DNA of 64,000 nucleotides, from NCBI GenBank assembly GCA_028293545.1, contig JAQGOP010000038.1, positions 58,512-122,511 of the forward strand. The letters are read 5' to 3'. Below the pieces are notes generated by a model, which saw only the letters and a list, made by a program, of their open reading frames with translations, searched no databases and was not told where the DNA came from. Origin of the DNA: Verrucomicrobiota bacterium. Lineage in GTDB: Bacteria; Verrucomicrobiota; Verrucomicrobiia; Opitutales; Opitutaceae. Below, one piece after another: positions 1 to 8,646 of this stretch. The stretch's first letter is position 1. Each line of letters starts with the position of its first letter. Both the position numbers and the translations under genes were made by a program.

Positions 1-96
1 CACGAAAGGCTGGGCCTGAGCCCGGGCGCTAGCGGGCCGGGCCTCGATCGAATCACGGATTGTGTCCCGCGACTCCGCCCGTAGTTTTTCGCCGTC

Positions 97-783
97 ATGT
101 CTTCCCTCTCGCGCATTGCCTTGGTCCTCGGCCTCGCCTTGTCGATTGGACACCTGGCAGCCGCGGAATCGGCGGAAATAACGGCGCTGCGGGTGAAAGC
201 CGAAAAGGGCAACGCCCTCGCCCAATACAATCTCGGCCTGCTCTATTATCAGGGCAAGGAGGTCCCCGCCGACCTGCCCGAGGCGTTCGCGTGGCTCACC
301 ATCGCGTCGGAAAACGGCACGACCGGCAAAGGCCTCGAGAACGTCCTGGCCACGCTCACTGACGAGCAGCTCGCCGAAGGCCGTCACCGGATGGCCAAAT
401 ATCGCGCGGCCCTCGCCGACCGCGCACCGGCGATCAAGGTCGTGCCCAAGAAAACGGGCGGGCGGAACTTCAGCCTGACACCCACGAATCCGAGCAACCA
501 ACCGGGAGCAAATCCCTCCGACGAAGTGCCGCTCACCAAACCGCCCGAGGCTTTTGCTGCGCCCGAAAAAGCGCGACCCGAGCGACCGGCGGCGAGCGAT
601 CCCAGCGCCCTCAAAGCGGAAAACGCGCGGCTCAAAGCCGAGCTCGATCGCGCGCACCTCACGAGCCAAGCCCAGGCCGCCACGATTGCAAAACTGCAGG
701 ACGAACTTGCGCGCAAAACGCGGGGCGCCGTCCCCAGCCCGGCGACCGTCCCGATTCGCACCTCGCCGCCGGACGGTCATTAA
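97..783 (+). CDS. Secreted Sel1-repeat protein, short paralogue
   Basis: A 228-residue protein with an N-terminal signal peptide (hydrophobic stretch to about residue 22, ending LAAAES). Residues 25-95 hold a Sel1/TPR-like unit with the signature KGNALAQYNLGLLYYQG and a following AFAWLTIASENG helix. The middle is rich in Pro and Ala and probably disordered. Residues 170-210 form a short Ala/Lys/Glu coiled coil. The Sel1 unit is nearly the same as that of the next gene downstream, so the two are paralogues. This one ends before a LysM domain. Sel1 proteins usually act as scaffolds; the partner is unknown. The ATG was chosen because the signal peptide starts directly at it. Confidence 0.8.
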   Translation: MSSLSRIALVLGLALSIGHLAAAESAEITALRVKAEKGNALAQYNLGLLYYQGKEVPADLPEAFAWLTIASENGTTGKGLENVLATLTDEQLAEGRHRMAKYRAALADRAPAIKVVPKKTGGRNFSLTPTNPSNQPGANPSDEVPLTKPPEAFAAPEKARPERPAASDPSALKAENARLKAELDRAHLTSQAQAATIAKLQDELARKTRGAVPSPATVPIRTSPPDGH

Positions 784-865
784 AGCGTGGGCGGAAACCC
801 AACCGCACTTTGCCGCTCGGATTGCGTATTGAGTAGACAGGGAAATTATTTAGGAACGCTGCGCC

Positions 866-3800
866 ATGCTTTCGCGCGTTCGTATCGTCCTGCTGCTGTC
901 GTTGACCGTAGCCGTTTGCCGTCTCGCTGCTGCTGAGTCCGCCGAGATTTCCTCCCTCCGAGCCAAGGCCGAAAAGGGAAATGCCATCGCCCAATACAAT
1001 CTCGGCCTCGCCTACGCCCAGGGTGAGATCGCCCCCGTCGACCTCGCCGAGGCATTCGCTTGGTTCACCCTGGCCGCCCAAAACGGCTCGACCGGGAAAT
1101 CGCTCAGCAACGTCAGCGCGGGAATGAGCGACGCCGAACGCGCCGACGCCCTCCGCCGAATCGCAACCTACCGCGCCACCATCGCCGCCAATTCGAAACC
1201 GGGAACGCGCACGCCGCCGCTCCCCCTGCCAAAAATTGCCACGAAAGTTGCGGCCGCACCGATCACCCCCGCGCCTTTGCCCGTGGTCGCCACGATTCCT
1301 CCGTCGACGCCAGCGTCGGCCCCGGTGCCTTCGCCGGCTGCGCCCGTCGCTTCCCATGTGTCGGTGGGCCCGACCGTCGCCGACCTCGTCGCACTCCGCA
1401 ACGATCGACGCCAGATCAGCGAGGAACTGGCCATCACTTGGAAGGAAAACAACCAGCTCAAGAAGGATCTCGCCGCCGCCCAAGCCACCCTGGCGCGGAA
1501 CCAGGCCCAGCTCGACGAGCAGGCCGCCGCGCTGGCCAAGCTTCAGGACCAGGCCGGCAAATCGACTGCTGTCGCGGACATCGCCAAGCTGGCCGCGGAA
1601 CTCGAAGCCGCACGCAAGGACACCGAGAAGGCCCAGGCCTTTGCCGCCGCGGCGGCGACGGAACGAGCCAAGGCGGAAGGCAATCTCGCGAACATCACCG
1701 CCGAACAGGCCCGCCTCACCGCGGCGCGCGACAGCGCCCAGGCAGCTCGCACGAATGCGGACGCGCAAATCACCGCGCTCCAGGCCGAACTCACTTCCCT
1801 CAAAAGCCAGCTCGCGCAGGCCACTTCCACTCCGCCGGTCCCGAGCGAGCTGCCGCAAAAAATCTCCGCGCTGACCGCCGAGCTCGACGTCGCTCACCAG
1901 GCGCTCGCGGATTCGCAGCAAAAACTCAGCGCCAGCGAATCGGTTCGCACCGACCTGGCCAACCAGTTGGCCCCCCTGCGCACGCAATTGAAGGAAGTGC
2001 AGTCCGCCGCCGATACTTCACGCGTCCAGGGCGACGGTCTCGCCGCGGCCCAGGCTGCGCTCGAACAGGAGCGCCAGTCGCGCATTGAAACCCAACGGTC
2101 GCTCACGAAATCGCTGACGCGCATCGATCAACTCGCTGCGGCCAATGCCAAACTTCAAACCGCCGCCGCAGGCGCCGCCAAGCCCGGCCCTGAATTCGAG
2201 CTCGCCCAAAAAGACCTCGTGGCCGCGCGCGAAAAGCTTTCCGCCTTCGCCACCGAAACGGCCACCCAGGCCGCCGCGCTCGCCGCCGCCCGCCAGGAAA
2301 CCGCCAGCGTTCGCACCGAACTGGCCGCGCTCACCGCAAAGTCGTCGGCACCGCGTGCGCCATCCGCGGCGGAGAACGAAGCTTCAGCCCAAGTCTCGCG
2401 GCTCGAGGCCGATCTCAAGGCGCTCCATTCGGCAAACGAACGCCTGACCGCCCAAGTCGCGAGTTCCGATGACGCCGCCGCGAAATCACGCACCGAACTC
2501 GCAGCCGTCAGCACCGCCCTCGCCACCGCACGCGAACAGGTGGGAAAATTTGAGCACGACCAGACTCACCGCGCCGCCCAGTCCGCCGCCCAAGGCGCGG
2601 AATTTGCCGTGCTGCAGAAAACCATCGTTGAACTCCAGGGAAAACTCGAAGCCGGCGAAACGAGTCGTTCCGCGCTCGCCGCCCAGGCCAGCACCGCCGG
2701 CGAGCAACTCGCCGCCCTCCGCACGCAGGTCCAGTCGGTCGAAAACGCGCGAGCCGCACTGCAGCAGGAATTGGCCGCGGCGAAATCCGCGGCCGTACCG
2801 GTGGACCCGGCGAAGGCCGACGCCGAGGCCAAGCTCGCCGCGGCGCTGCGCCGTTATTCAGTTGTGCAGGCTGAAAACGACACGTTGAAGGCGGGCGTCG
2901 AAAAACTCGCTGCTGAAAAATCGACACTTAAAGGCGAGCTCGCCGCCACCCGCGTTGCGGGCGAATCGTTCAAGGCCCAATCGGATGACGCCGCCGCGAA
3001 ATCGCGCACCGAACTCGCAGCCGTCAGCACCGCCCTCGCCACCGCGCGCGAACAGGCGGCAAAATTTGAGCACGATCAGACTCACCGCGCCGCCCAATCC
3101 GCCGCCCAAGGCGCGGAATTTGCCGTGCTCCAGAAAACCATCGTTGAACTCCAGGGAAAACTCGAAGCCGGCGAAACGCGCCGTTCCGCGCTTGCCGCCC
3201 AGGCCAACACCGCCGGCGAGCAACTCGCCACCCTCCGCACGCAGATCCAGTCGGCCGAAAGCGCGCGCGCCGCACTGCAGCAGGAACTGGCCGCGGCCAA
3301 ATCCGCGCCCGTACCGGTGGACCCGGCGAAAGCCGACGCCGAGGCCAAGCTCGCCGTGGCCCTGCGCAGTTATTCGGTCGTGCAGGCCGAAAACGACACG
3401 TTGAAGGCGGGCGTCGAAAAACTCGCCGCCGAAAAATCGACGCTCGAAGGCGCACTCGCCGCCACCCGCGCTGCGGGCGAATCACTCAAGGCCCAATCGG
3501 AATCGGCGACGGCCGCTGCCGCCCAGGTTGAATCGCTCCGCGAACAGCTGCGCCAGGCCCAGGACCAGGCCAGCGCCGTCGCGCAGGAAAATTCCACGCT
3601 CAAGGCGCAACTCTCCGCCCCGCGTCCCGCTGAGCTGGCCGCGGTGCGCGCCCAAGCGGTCGATGCGCAGCGCCAGGCCGCCGAAGCCCAAGCCGCAAAC
3701 CGCGTCCTCGCCGACGAAAATGCCCGCCTCAAGTCCATCGCCGTTTCGCCCTCCGCTCCCGTGCGCAATGCGTCCACGGCCGCCGCGACGACCGCCGCGC

Positions 3801-4075
3801 AGCCGCTTTCGCGACCGGTGGGAAATGTTTCATCCGGCCCCAACACCCCCACCCGCCCGGGCACGCCACAGGCGCTCGCCGCCACGGCACCCGCCGCGCC
3901 CCCCGCACCTCCCGCCGCACGCGCGCATGTGGTCACGCCCGGCGACACCTTGGGAAAAATTGCGCGTCAGTACTACGGCTCGGCGAGTCGCTGGCCGGAC
4001 ATCCTCGCCGCCAACCGCGACGTCCTTCGCGACGAGCGCAGCCTGGTCGTCGGCCGCATCCTCAAGATCCCGTGA
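866..4075 (+). CDS. Secreted Sel1 / long coiled-coil / LysM protein
   Basis: A 1069-residue protein: signal peptide (residues 1-23), one Sel1 unit (about 28-95), a Pro/Ala linker, then roughly 800 residues of Ala/Glu/Gln/Lys-rich coiled coil, another Pro/Ala/Thr linker (about 965-1015) and a C-terminal LysM domain (about 1016-1069, with TPGDTLGKIARQYYG). LysM binds peptidoglycan, so the protein probably sits in the periplasm, anchored to the wall by its C-terminus, with the coiled coil as an extended spacer or scaffold. The coiled coil includes a 172-residue unit present twice in tandem. Paralogous genes flank it on both sides. The architecture is clear; the actual role is unknown. Confidence 0.85.
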   Translation: MLSRVRIVLLLSLTVAVCRLAAAESAEISSLRAKAEKGNAIAQYNLGLAYAQGEIAPVDLAEAFAWFTLAAQNGSTGKSLSNVSAGMSDAERADALRRIATYRATIAANSKPGTRTPPLPLPKIATKVAAAPITPAPLPVVATIPPSTPASAPVPSPAAPVASHVSVGPTVADLVALRNDRRQISEELAITWKENNQLKKDLAAAQATLARNQAQLDEQAAALAKLQDQAGKSTAVADIAKLAAELEAARKDTEKAQAFAAAAATERAKAEGNLANITAEQARLTAARDSAQAARTNADAQITALQAELTSLKSQLAQATSTPPVPSELPQKISALTAELDVAHQALADSQQKLSASESVRTDLANQLAPLRTQLKEVQSAADTSRVQGDGLAAAQAALEQERQSRIETQRSLTKSLTRIDQLAAANAKLQTAAAGAAKPGPEFELAQKDLVAAREKLSAFATETATQAAALAAARQETASVRTELAALTAKSSAPRAPSAAENEASAQVSRLEADLKALHSANERLTAQVASSDDAAAKSRTELAAVSTALATAREQVGKFEHDQTHRAAQSAAQGAEFAVLQKTIVELQGKLEAGETSRSALAAQASTAGEQLAALRTQVQSVENARAALQQELAAAKSAAVPVDPAKADAEAKLAAALRRYSVVQAENDTLKAGVEKLAAEKSTLKGELAATRVAGESFKAQSDDAAAKSRTELAAVSTALATAREQAAKFEHDQTHRAAQSAAQGAEFAVLQKTIVELQGKLEAGETRRSALAAQANTAGEQLATLRTQIQSAESARAALQQELAAAKSAPVPVDPAKADAEAKLAVALRSYSVVQAENDTLKAGVEKLAAEKSTLEGALAATRAAGESLKAQSESATAAAAQVESLREQLRQAQDQASAVAQENSTLKAQLSAPRPAELAAVRAQAVDAQRQAAEAQAANRVLADENARLKSIAVSPSAPVRNASTAAATTAAQPLSRPVGNVSSGPNTPTRPGTPQALAATAPAAPPAPPAARAHVVTPGDTLGKIARQYYGSASRWPDILAANRDVLRDERSLVVGRILKIP
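2468..3499 (+). repeat. In-gene tandem duplication, 2 x 516 bp
   Basis: Copy 1 runs from about 2468 to 2983 and copy 2 from 2984 to 3499, both starting GATGACGCCGCCGCGAAATC. The period of 516 bp is exactly 172 codons, so the frame and the heptad pattern of the coiled coil are kept. The copies differ only by scattered substitutions, many of them silent, which suggests a fairly recent unequal crossover or replication slip that lengthened the protein. Confidence 0.9.
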
Positions 4076-4183
4076 TCCACGGCATCAAGACTCCGGGGTG
4101 TTGGAGGCATGGCGAGGGAACCCTTGGATTTCGTGCCTGACCGTAGAGTTGCCACCTCGGCCATCCCCACCATCGTCGACCTC

Positions 4184-4873
4184 ATGAGCACCCACCTCTT
4201 CCGTTTCACGCTCGTCCTCGCCACCCTGCTTTCATCGTCGTTCGCCCTCGCCCTCCGCGCGCAGACCGGATCCACGCCCGCCCTCCCACCGGCCGCGCTC
4301 AGCCCTGCACCCGCGACCACGCCGCCGACGGGAGAACCGCAGGACACGACCGAAGCAAAAATGGCGGTGGTGCTCCGCAGCTATACTCTGCTCCAGGCGG
4401 AAAACGACCAGCTCAAGGCCGAAAAGGAAAAGCTGCTCGCCGATAAGTCCTTGCTCGAATCCCAACTTGGCGTCGCCAAGAACGCGCTGCCGCTCGCGGA
4501 TCAGGCGGCGGCTTTCCACGAGCAACTGCGGCAAACGCAGGACCAGCTCGCCGCGCTTTCGCTGGAGAACAACCAGCTCAAAACCCGCCTCTCGATGGTC
4601 GGCAATCCGTCAGGTTCCACGATGTCGTCGCCGACCTATCCCGGCACCCCCGCCGCGGCAATCGCCACCGCCCCGGCAGCCGCGCCGGTTGCGGCAACTC
4701 CGGCGGCTTCCGTCGCCCGAACCCACGTGATCGCCGAAGGCGACACGCTCGCGAAGATTTCCCGGCAATATTACGGCACGCCGAATCGCTGGTCCGAAAT
4801 CCTCAGCGCCAACCGCGATGTGCTGCACGATGAGAAGAGCTTGGTAATCGGCCGCACGCTGAAAATCCCGTGA
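4184..4873 (+). CDS. Secreted coiled-coil / LysM protein, short paralogue
   Basis: A 229-residue protein with a signal peptide (MSTHLFRFTLVLATLLSSS), a short coiled coil (about 60-125) and a C-terminal LysM domain (about 177-229) carrying AEGDTLAKISRQYYGTPNRW. The coiled coil has the same SYTLLQAENDQLKAEKEKL pattern as the repeat unit of the upstream gene, and the LysM domains are close paralogues, both ending in LKIP. It looks like the upstream protein with the Sel1 unit and most of the spacer removed. An in-frame ATG at 4109 would add 25 residues before the signal peptide; 4184 was preferred because the hydrophobic core then starts in the right place. Probable periplasmic, peptidoglycan-bound. 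Confidence 0.8.
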   Translation: MSTHLFRFTLVLATLLSSSFALALRAQTGSTPALPPAALSPAPATTPPTGEPQDTTEAKMAVVLRSYTLLQAENDQLKAEKEKLLADKSLLESQLGVAKNALPLADQAAAFHEQLRQTQDQLAALSLENNQLKTRLSMVGNPSGSTMSSPTYPGTPAAAIATAPAAAPVAATPAASVARTHVIAEGDTLAKISRQYYGTPNRWSEILSANRDVLHDEKSLVIGRTLKIP

Positions 4874-5031
4874 GCGATCCGATTTCGGATTGCGGATTTC
4901 GGATTGCGGAAAGTTTTTCAGCGACGATCCGGTGCGAGGTCTGAGCGGCTGACTCCACTGGATTCTCCGCCACTGCTTGTCGCTGAATGGCAATCCGCAA
5001 TCCGCGATCCGCAATCCGAAATCCTCAATCG
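4874..5031. repeat. Intergenic inverted repeat, ATCCGCAATCCG type
   Basis: The left arm (4874-4910) and right arm (4991-5031) are imperfect reverse complements built from repeats of GGATTGCGGAT and GGATTTCGG; the longest matching core is GATTTCGGATTGCGGAT. The left arm begins at the first base after the upstream TGA stop. A second copy lies at 45421-45570. It is not coding; single-stranded DNA or RNA would fold into a long hairpin. Confidence 0.8.
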
Positions 5032-5079
5032 CCCCGGATGGGGTTTGTCGCCGCGCGCGCTGCGCCTCAACGTCCGACC

Positions 5080-6174
5080 ATGCGATTATCCTGTGTGCTG
5101 CTGGCCCTGTGTTTCGCTGCGAGGTTGCACGCCGCTCAACTTCCCGCCGGCGCACCGCTGCCCGACGGACTCTACGCGGAATTCGTCACTCCGCGCGGAG
5201 TGATCACGGCCGAATTGTTTTACCAGAAAACCCCGCTGACGGTCGCCAGTTTCGTTGGCCTCGCCGAAGGCTCGCTCGGCCCGAAGCCCGGCCTCGCATT
5301 TTTCAACGGCCTCAAGTTTCACCGCGTCGTCCCCAACTTCGTCGTGCAGGGCGGCGATCCGCTCGGGACCGGCGAAGGCGGACCCGGCTATGCGTTTCCC
5401 GACGAACTCGTGCCGGGCCTCCGCCACGACGCGGCTGGCGTGCTCTCGATGGCAAACGACGGCCCGGACACGAACGGCTCACAGTTCTTCTTCACCTTGC
5501 GCGAGGTCAACCGGCTCACCTACCTGCACACCGTCTTCGGCCGGGTCGTGCGCGGCCTCGAGCTGCTCCCGCTGATCAAGCAGGACGATGTGATGTCCGC
5601 GGTGAACGTCCGCCGGGTCGGTTCCGCCGCGCAGGCGTTTCGCGCGGACCAGGCAACCTTCGCCGGCCTTGCGGCCCGCACCAAAAAATACTCGGCGCCG
5701 GCGGCGCCGGGTCCGGAAACGTTTTTCGACGATCCGGACAAAGTCCTGCCCGTCGATCCACCGCGCGCACTGGCCTTCCAACGCAAGCTCGCCAACTTCG
5801 AACGCGCGACCGGGCAGCGCCTCTTTGTGCGGGTCGTTGGAATTCATCCGTCCAGCCCGGCCGCGGAAAAAACTTCCAACGAAAATACGGAATCCCTCGC
5901 CGGGAAAATTTCGCTCAAGCCCAGCGAAATTCTGGCCGTCTTCTTCGCCGACACCGAACAATGGACATTTTGGAGCGGCCAGAGCCCGGTGCGCCGGATG
6001 ACTGAATTGGAAGCCGATATTCTCCCCGCGGCGCGCACCAAGGCGGAACAGGCGATCGCGGATTTCGCGAAGACTGCCGCGCCGGAAAAACCCATCACCG
6101 ATGCGCAGAAGAAGAAACTCCAGGTCGACGCGGTGCTCGACTCCCTGATTTTCAAACTCGAACCCCGCTCCTGA
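5080..6174 (+). CDS. Secreted cyclophilin-type peptidyl-prolyl isomerase
   Basis: A 364-residue protein with a signal peptide (MRLSCVLLALCFAARLHAA). The cyclophilin fold covers about residues 30-190, with the signature FHRVVPNFVVQGGDP (catalytic Arg, Phe and Gln) and NGSQFFFTL. It isomerises Xaa-Pro bonds, presumably to aid folding in the periplasm or outer membrane. The last 170 residues form an extension with no recognised domain, longer than a plain cyclophilin. An in-frame ATG at 4987 lies inside the repeat element upstream and would hide the signal peptide, so it was rejected. The next gene starts 5 bp downstream, suggesting co-transcription. Confidence 0.9.
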   Translation: MRLSCVLLALCFAARLHAAQLPAGAPLPDGLYAEFVTPRGVITAELFYQKTPLTVASFVGLAEGSLGPKPGLAFFNGLKFHRVVPNFVVQGGDPLGTGEGGPGYAFPDELVPGLRHDAAGVLSMANDGPDTNGSQFFFTLREVNRLTYLHTVFGRVVRGLELLPLIKQDDVMSAVNVRRVGSAAQAFRADQATFAGLAARTKKYSAPAAPGPETFFDDPDKVLPVDPPRALAFQRKLANFERATGQRLFVRVVGIHPSSPAAEKTSNENTESLAGKISLKPSEILAVFFADTEQWTFWSGQSPVRRMTELEADILPAARTKAEQAIADFAKTAAPEKPITDAQKKKLQVDAVLDSLIFKLEPRS

Positions 6175-6179
6175 CCCCC

Positions 6180-7523
6180 ATGAATACTCGCCACCTGCTC
6201 CTCCCGTTTCTCGTCGCCGCGCCTTTCCTGTCCGGCGCCACCACGGTCCAGGAATTCGTCGCTAGCAAAGTCGCCGCCGACTACCCGGCTCTCCAAGCCT
6301 TCTACACGGACCTTCACCTCCATCCCGAGCTCTCGCTCATGGAAGTTAAGACCTCGGCAAAAGTCGCCGCCGCCCTCCGCGCCGCGGGTTTTGAAGTGAC
6401 TGAAAAAGTCGGCGGCTACGGCGTTGTGGGTGTCCTGAAAAACGGCCCCGGCCCTACCCTGCTTATCCGCACCGACCTCGACGGCCTGCCCGTGCAGGAG
6501 GAAACGGGTCTGCCGTATGCGAGCACGGACCACGTTACCGACCTCGCGGGTCGCGATGTCCCCGTGATGCAGGCCTGCGGGCACGACATCCACATGACGG
6601 TTTTCACGGGCACCGCGCGCATGCTGTCGGCGTTGCGCGCCGACTGGTCCGGCACGGTGGTGCTGGTGGGCCAGCCCGCCGAGGAGCGCGGAATCGGCGC
6701 GCGGGCGCTGCTGACCGCCGGGCTGTACCGGAAATTCCCGAAGCCCGACTTCGCGATCGCGCTGCACGATAGCGCGACCCTTCCCGCCGGCGTTCTCGGC
6801 ACCGTGGAAGGTTTCGCGATGGCCAACGTCGACACCGTCGAAATCACCGTGCGCGGCGTCGGTGGCCATGGCGCGTATCCCCACGCGACGAAGGACCCGG
6901 TGGTGCTGGCGGCGCGCATCGTGGTCGCGCTCCAAACCATTGTGAGCCGGGAAACGCCTCCAATTGATCCCGCCGTCGTCACCGTCGGCTCCATCCACGG
7001 CGGCACGAAGGCGAATATCATTCCGAACGAGGTAAAGCTCCAGTTGACGCTGAGGTCTTATTCCGACGCCGTGCGGGCGCACACGCTCGAGGCAGTCCGG
7101 CGCATCTGTAAGGGCGAAGCAATCGCTTCCGGGATGCCTGACGACTTGATGCCAATCGTTAAAATCATTGAGGATGATACGGTTGCAGCGACCTTTAACG
7201 ATCCCACGCTCACTCGCCGGGTGCGAGGCGCGCTGGTGGAATGGTTTGGTTCCGACCGGGTTCAAACCATCCCGCCCGAGATGGGCGGCGAGGATTTCAG
7301 CGAATTCGGACGCACGACCGACCACGTCCCGATCTGCCTTTTTCGCCTGGGCGCGGTGGATCCAGCCAAGGTGGCGGAAAGCCAGCGGACCGGCGTGGCG
7401 CTGCCCTCGCTGCACTCCAGCAAGTTTGCGCCGCTGCCAGAGCCCACGTTGAAGACCGGTGTCACCGCGATGACGGCGGTGGCCTTGGACATCTTGAAAA
7501 AAGACCAAGCCGCCCGCCCGTAG
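6180..7523 (+). CDS. Secreted M20-family amidohydrolase
   Basis: A 447-residue zinc-dependent amidohydrolase of the M20 / HipO (IAA-amino acid hydrolase, N-acyl amino acid hydrolase) group with a signal peptide. Metal ligands are visible: Cys133 and His135 in QACGHDIHM, Glu168-Glu169 in GQPAEE, a His in ALHDS and a C-terminal His in SLHSSKFAP. The dimerisation domain contains GGHGAYPHATKDPV. The family cleaves an acyl or aromatic group from an amino acid amide; the substrate here cannot be told. The length matches secreted members. It follows the cyclophilin with a 5-bp gap. Confidence 0.88.
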   Translation: MNTRHLLLPFLVAAPFLSGATTVQEFVASKVAADYPALQAFYTDLHLHPELSLMEVKTSAKVAAALRAAGFEVTEKVGGYGVVGVLKNGPGPTLLIRTDLDGLPVQEETGLPYASTDHVTDLAGRDVPVMQACGHDIHMTVFTGTARMLSALRADWSGTVVLVGQPAEERGIGARALLTAGLYRKFPKPDFAIALHDSATLPAGVLGTVEGFAMANVDTVEITVRGVGGHGAYPHATKDPVVLAARIVVALQTIVSRETPPIDPAVVTVGSIHGGTKANIIPNEVKLQLTLRSYSDAVRAHTLEAVRRICKGEAIASGMPDDLMPIVKIIEDDTVAATFNDPTLTRRVRGALVEWFGSDRVQTIPPEMGGEDFSEFGRTTDHVPICLFRLGAVDPAKVAESQRTGVALPSLHSSKFAPLPEPTLKTGVTAMTAVALDILKKDQAARP

Positions 7524-7761
7524 AATTTTCAGACGGGTTCACCCCCGATTTTTTTAGCCCTTGGCACACTATTGAATGTCACTTTATCTCGGCGCGCAGT
7601 GCGTCATGAAGGTTGGAACAGGCGGCCTTGTCCCCCCGCTTCGCCAGCTCATCGCCTGTCATCCATTTCGTAAAACTACGCACCGTCACACAATTGGCGC
7701 GCCTTCACCTCCCAAACTCGATCAACGTCCGAAATCCCGGCCAGGCTTTTCGGGCCGCTTC

Positions 7762-8109
7762 ATGAACTCCAAACCCACCCACGCCTTCACGCTCGTCGAA
7801 ATCATGATTGTCGTCGTGATCATCGGCATGCTGGCGGCGCTTGCGATTCCGGGTTTCCAGAAAATCCGCAGCGCTTCGCAGGACAAGGCGGTGTTGAGCA
7901 ACGCCCGGCAGCTCGCCGCGGCAACCGACCAGTACATGATGGAATTCGGACGCTCGACCGTTTCAATCGGCATGCTCGTGGGCCAGACCAATTACGTGAA
8001 GAACCTGGATCTCGTCGCAAACGAGACCTACCCGACGACTTTCCAAGCCGGGATGCCCATCACCGTGTCGGGCGTGGCCGGCGCGCGGACCATTACCTAC
8101 GGCCTTTGA
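7762..8109 (+). CDS. Type II secretion / type IV pilin-like pseudopilin
   Basis: A 115-residue protein with a prepilin leader: short basic MNSKPTHA, then the N-methylation motif FTLVEIM with the essential Glu5, then a hydrophobic helix of about 20 residues. The residue before the cleavage point is Ala rather than the usual Gly. The helix continues into AIPGFQKIRSASQDKAVLSNARQL, typical of verrucomicrobial and planctomycete pseudopilins. No assembly ATPase, platform or prepilin peptidase gene is nearby, so its machinery must be encoded elsewhere. The start was set by the leader; upstream in-frame starts would give an implausibly long leader. The 238 bp upstream hold no gene. Confidence 0.85.
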   Translation: MNSKPTHAFTLVEIMIVVVIIGMLAALAIPGFQKIRSASQDKAVLSNARQLAAATDQYMMEFGRSTVSIGMLVGQTNYVKNLDLVANETYPTTFQAGMPITVSGVAGARTITYGL

Positions 8110-8149
8110 GGCCTCGCGCTTCGGCGCCGTTTCCCTTTCCTCGGCGGCC

Positions 8150-8593
8150 ATGAAGCCCGCGCGTATTCCTCTGGTCCTACTCGTTTCGCTTTTGCTGGCT
8201 TCGTGCCTTGCCGCCGCCGGCCCGGCGAATGCGGAAATCCTCCAAGTGCTGTCCATCCAGGCCGACGCCTGGAATCGGGGCGACATCGATGGGTTCATGA
8301 AAACCTACGCGCAGACGCCCGAGCTGCGTTTCGCGTCGGGCGCGGCCGTGACCTACGGGTGGAAACCGACGCTGGAACGCTATAAACAGCGTTACCCCGA
8401 TCGCGCCGCGATGGGCACGCTCGCGTTCAGCGAATTGGTGGTGACGGAACTTTCCGCCGATGCCGCCGTGGTGTTTGGGCATTGGCAGCTCACGCGGGCG
8501 AAAGACACGCCGCACGGATTGTTCACGCTGCTCGTGCGGCGCACTGCGGACGGCTGGCGAATTTTCGCCGACCACACGTCGGCCGCGCCGTAA
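8150..8593 (+). CDS. Exported NTF2-like (DUF4440-type) protein
   Basis: A 147-residue protein with a signal peptide (residues 1-24, ending LAAAGPANA; a Cys at LLASCL makes a lipoprotein possible). The rest is a cone-shaped NTF2-like fold of the DUF4440/SnoaL type: helix with LSIQADAWNRGDIDGFM, then strands ending in GLFTLLVRRTADGWRIFADH. These domains bind small ligands or act as isomerases or hydrolases; no catalytic residues can be assigned. It lies between the pseudopilin and an FKBP, with short gaps on the same strand. Confidence 0.75.
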   Translation: MKPARIPLVLLVSLLLASCLAAAGPANAEILQVLSIQADAWNRGDIDGFMKTYAQTPELRFASGAAVTYGWKPTLERYKQRYPDRAAMGTLAFSELVVTELSADAAVVFGHWQLTRAKDTPHGLFTLLVRRTADGWRIFADHTSAAP

Positions 8594-8646
8594 GCTCCGC
8601 CAGACTTGCGGCCCCGCCGGAAACCGGCACGGTCGGAATTCCTCCC

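Noticed and set aside
659..1987. Long minus-strand frame opposite the Sel1/coiled-coil gene
   Set aside because: Mirror frame of a high-GC repetitive coding sequence. It encodes Gly/Arg-rich low-complexity peptide without domains and covers a well-supported gene.
7561..7576. Sigma-54-like promoter (TTGGCAC...TTGAA) upstream of the pseudopilin gene
   Set aside because: The spacing between the GG and the second G is one base too short, and the invariant GC of the -12 element is GA. The site is also about 190 bp from the start codon. Not supported.
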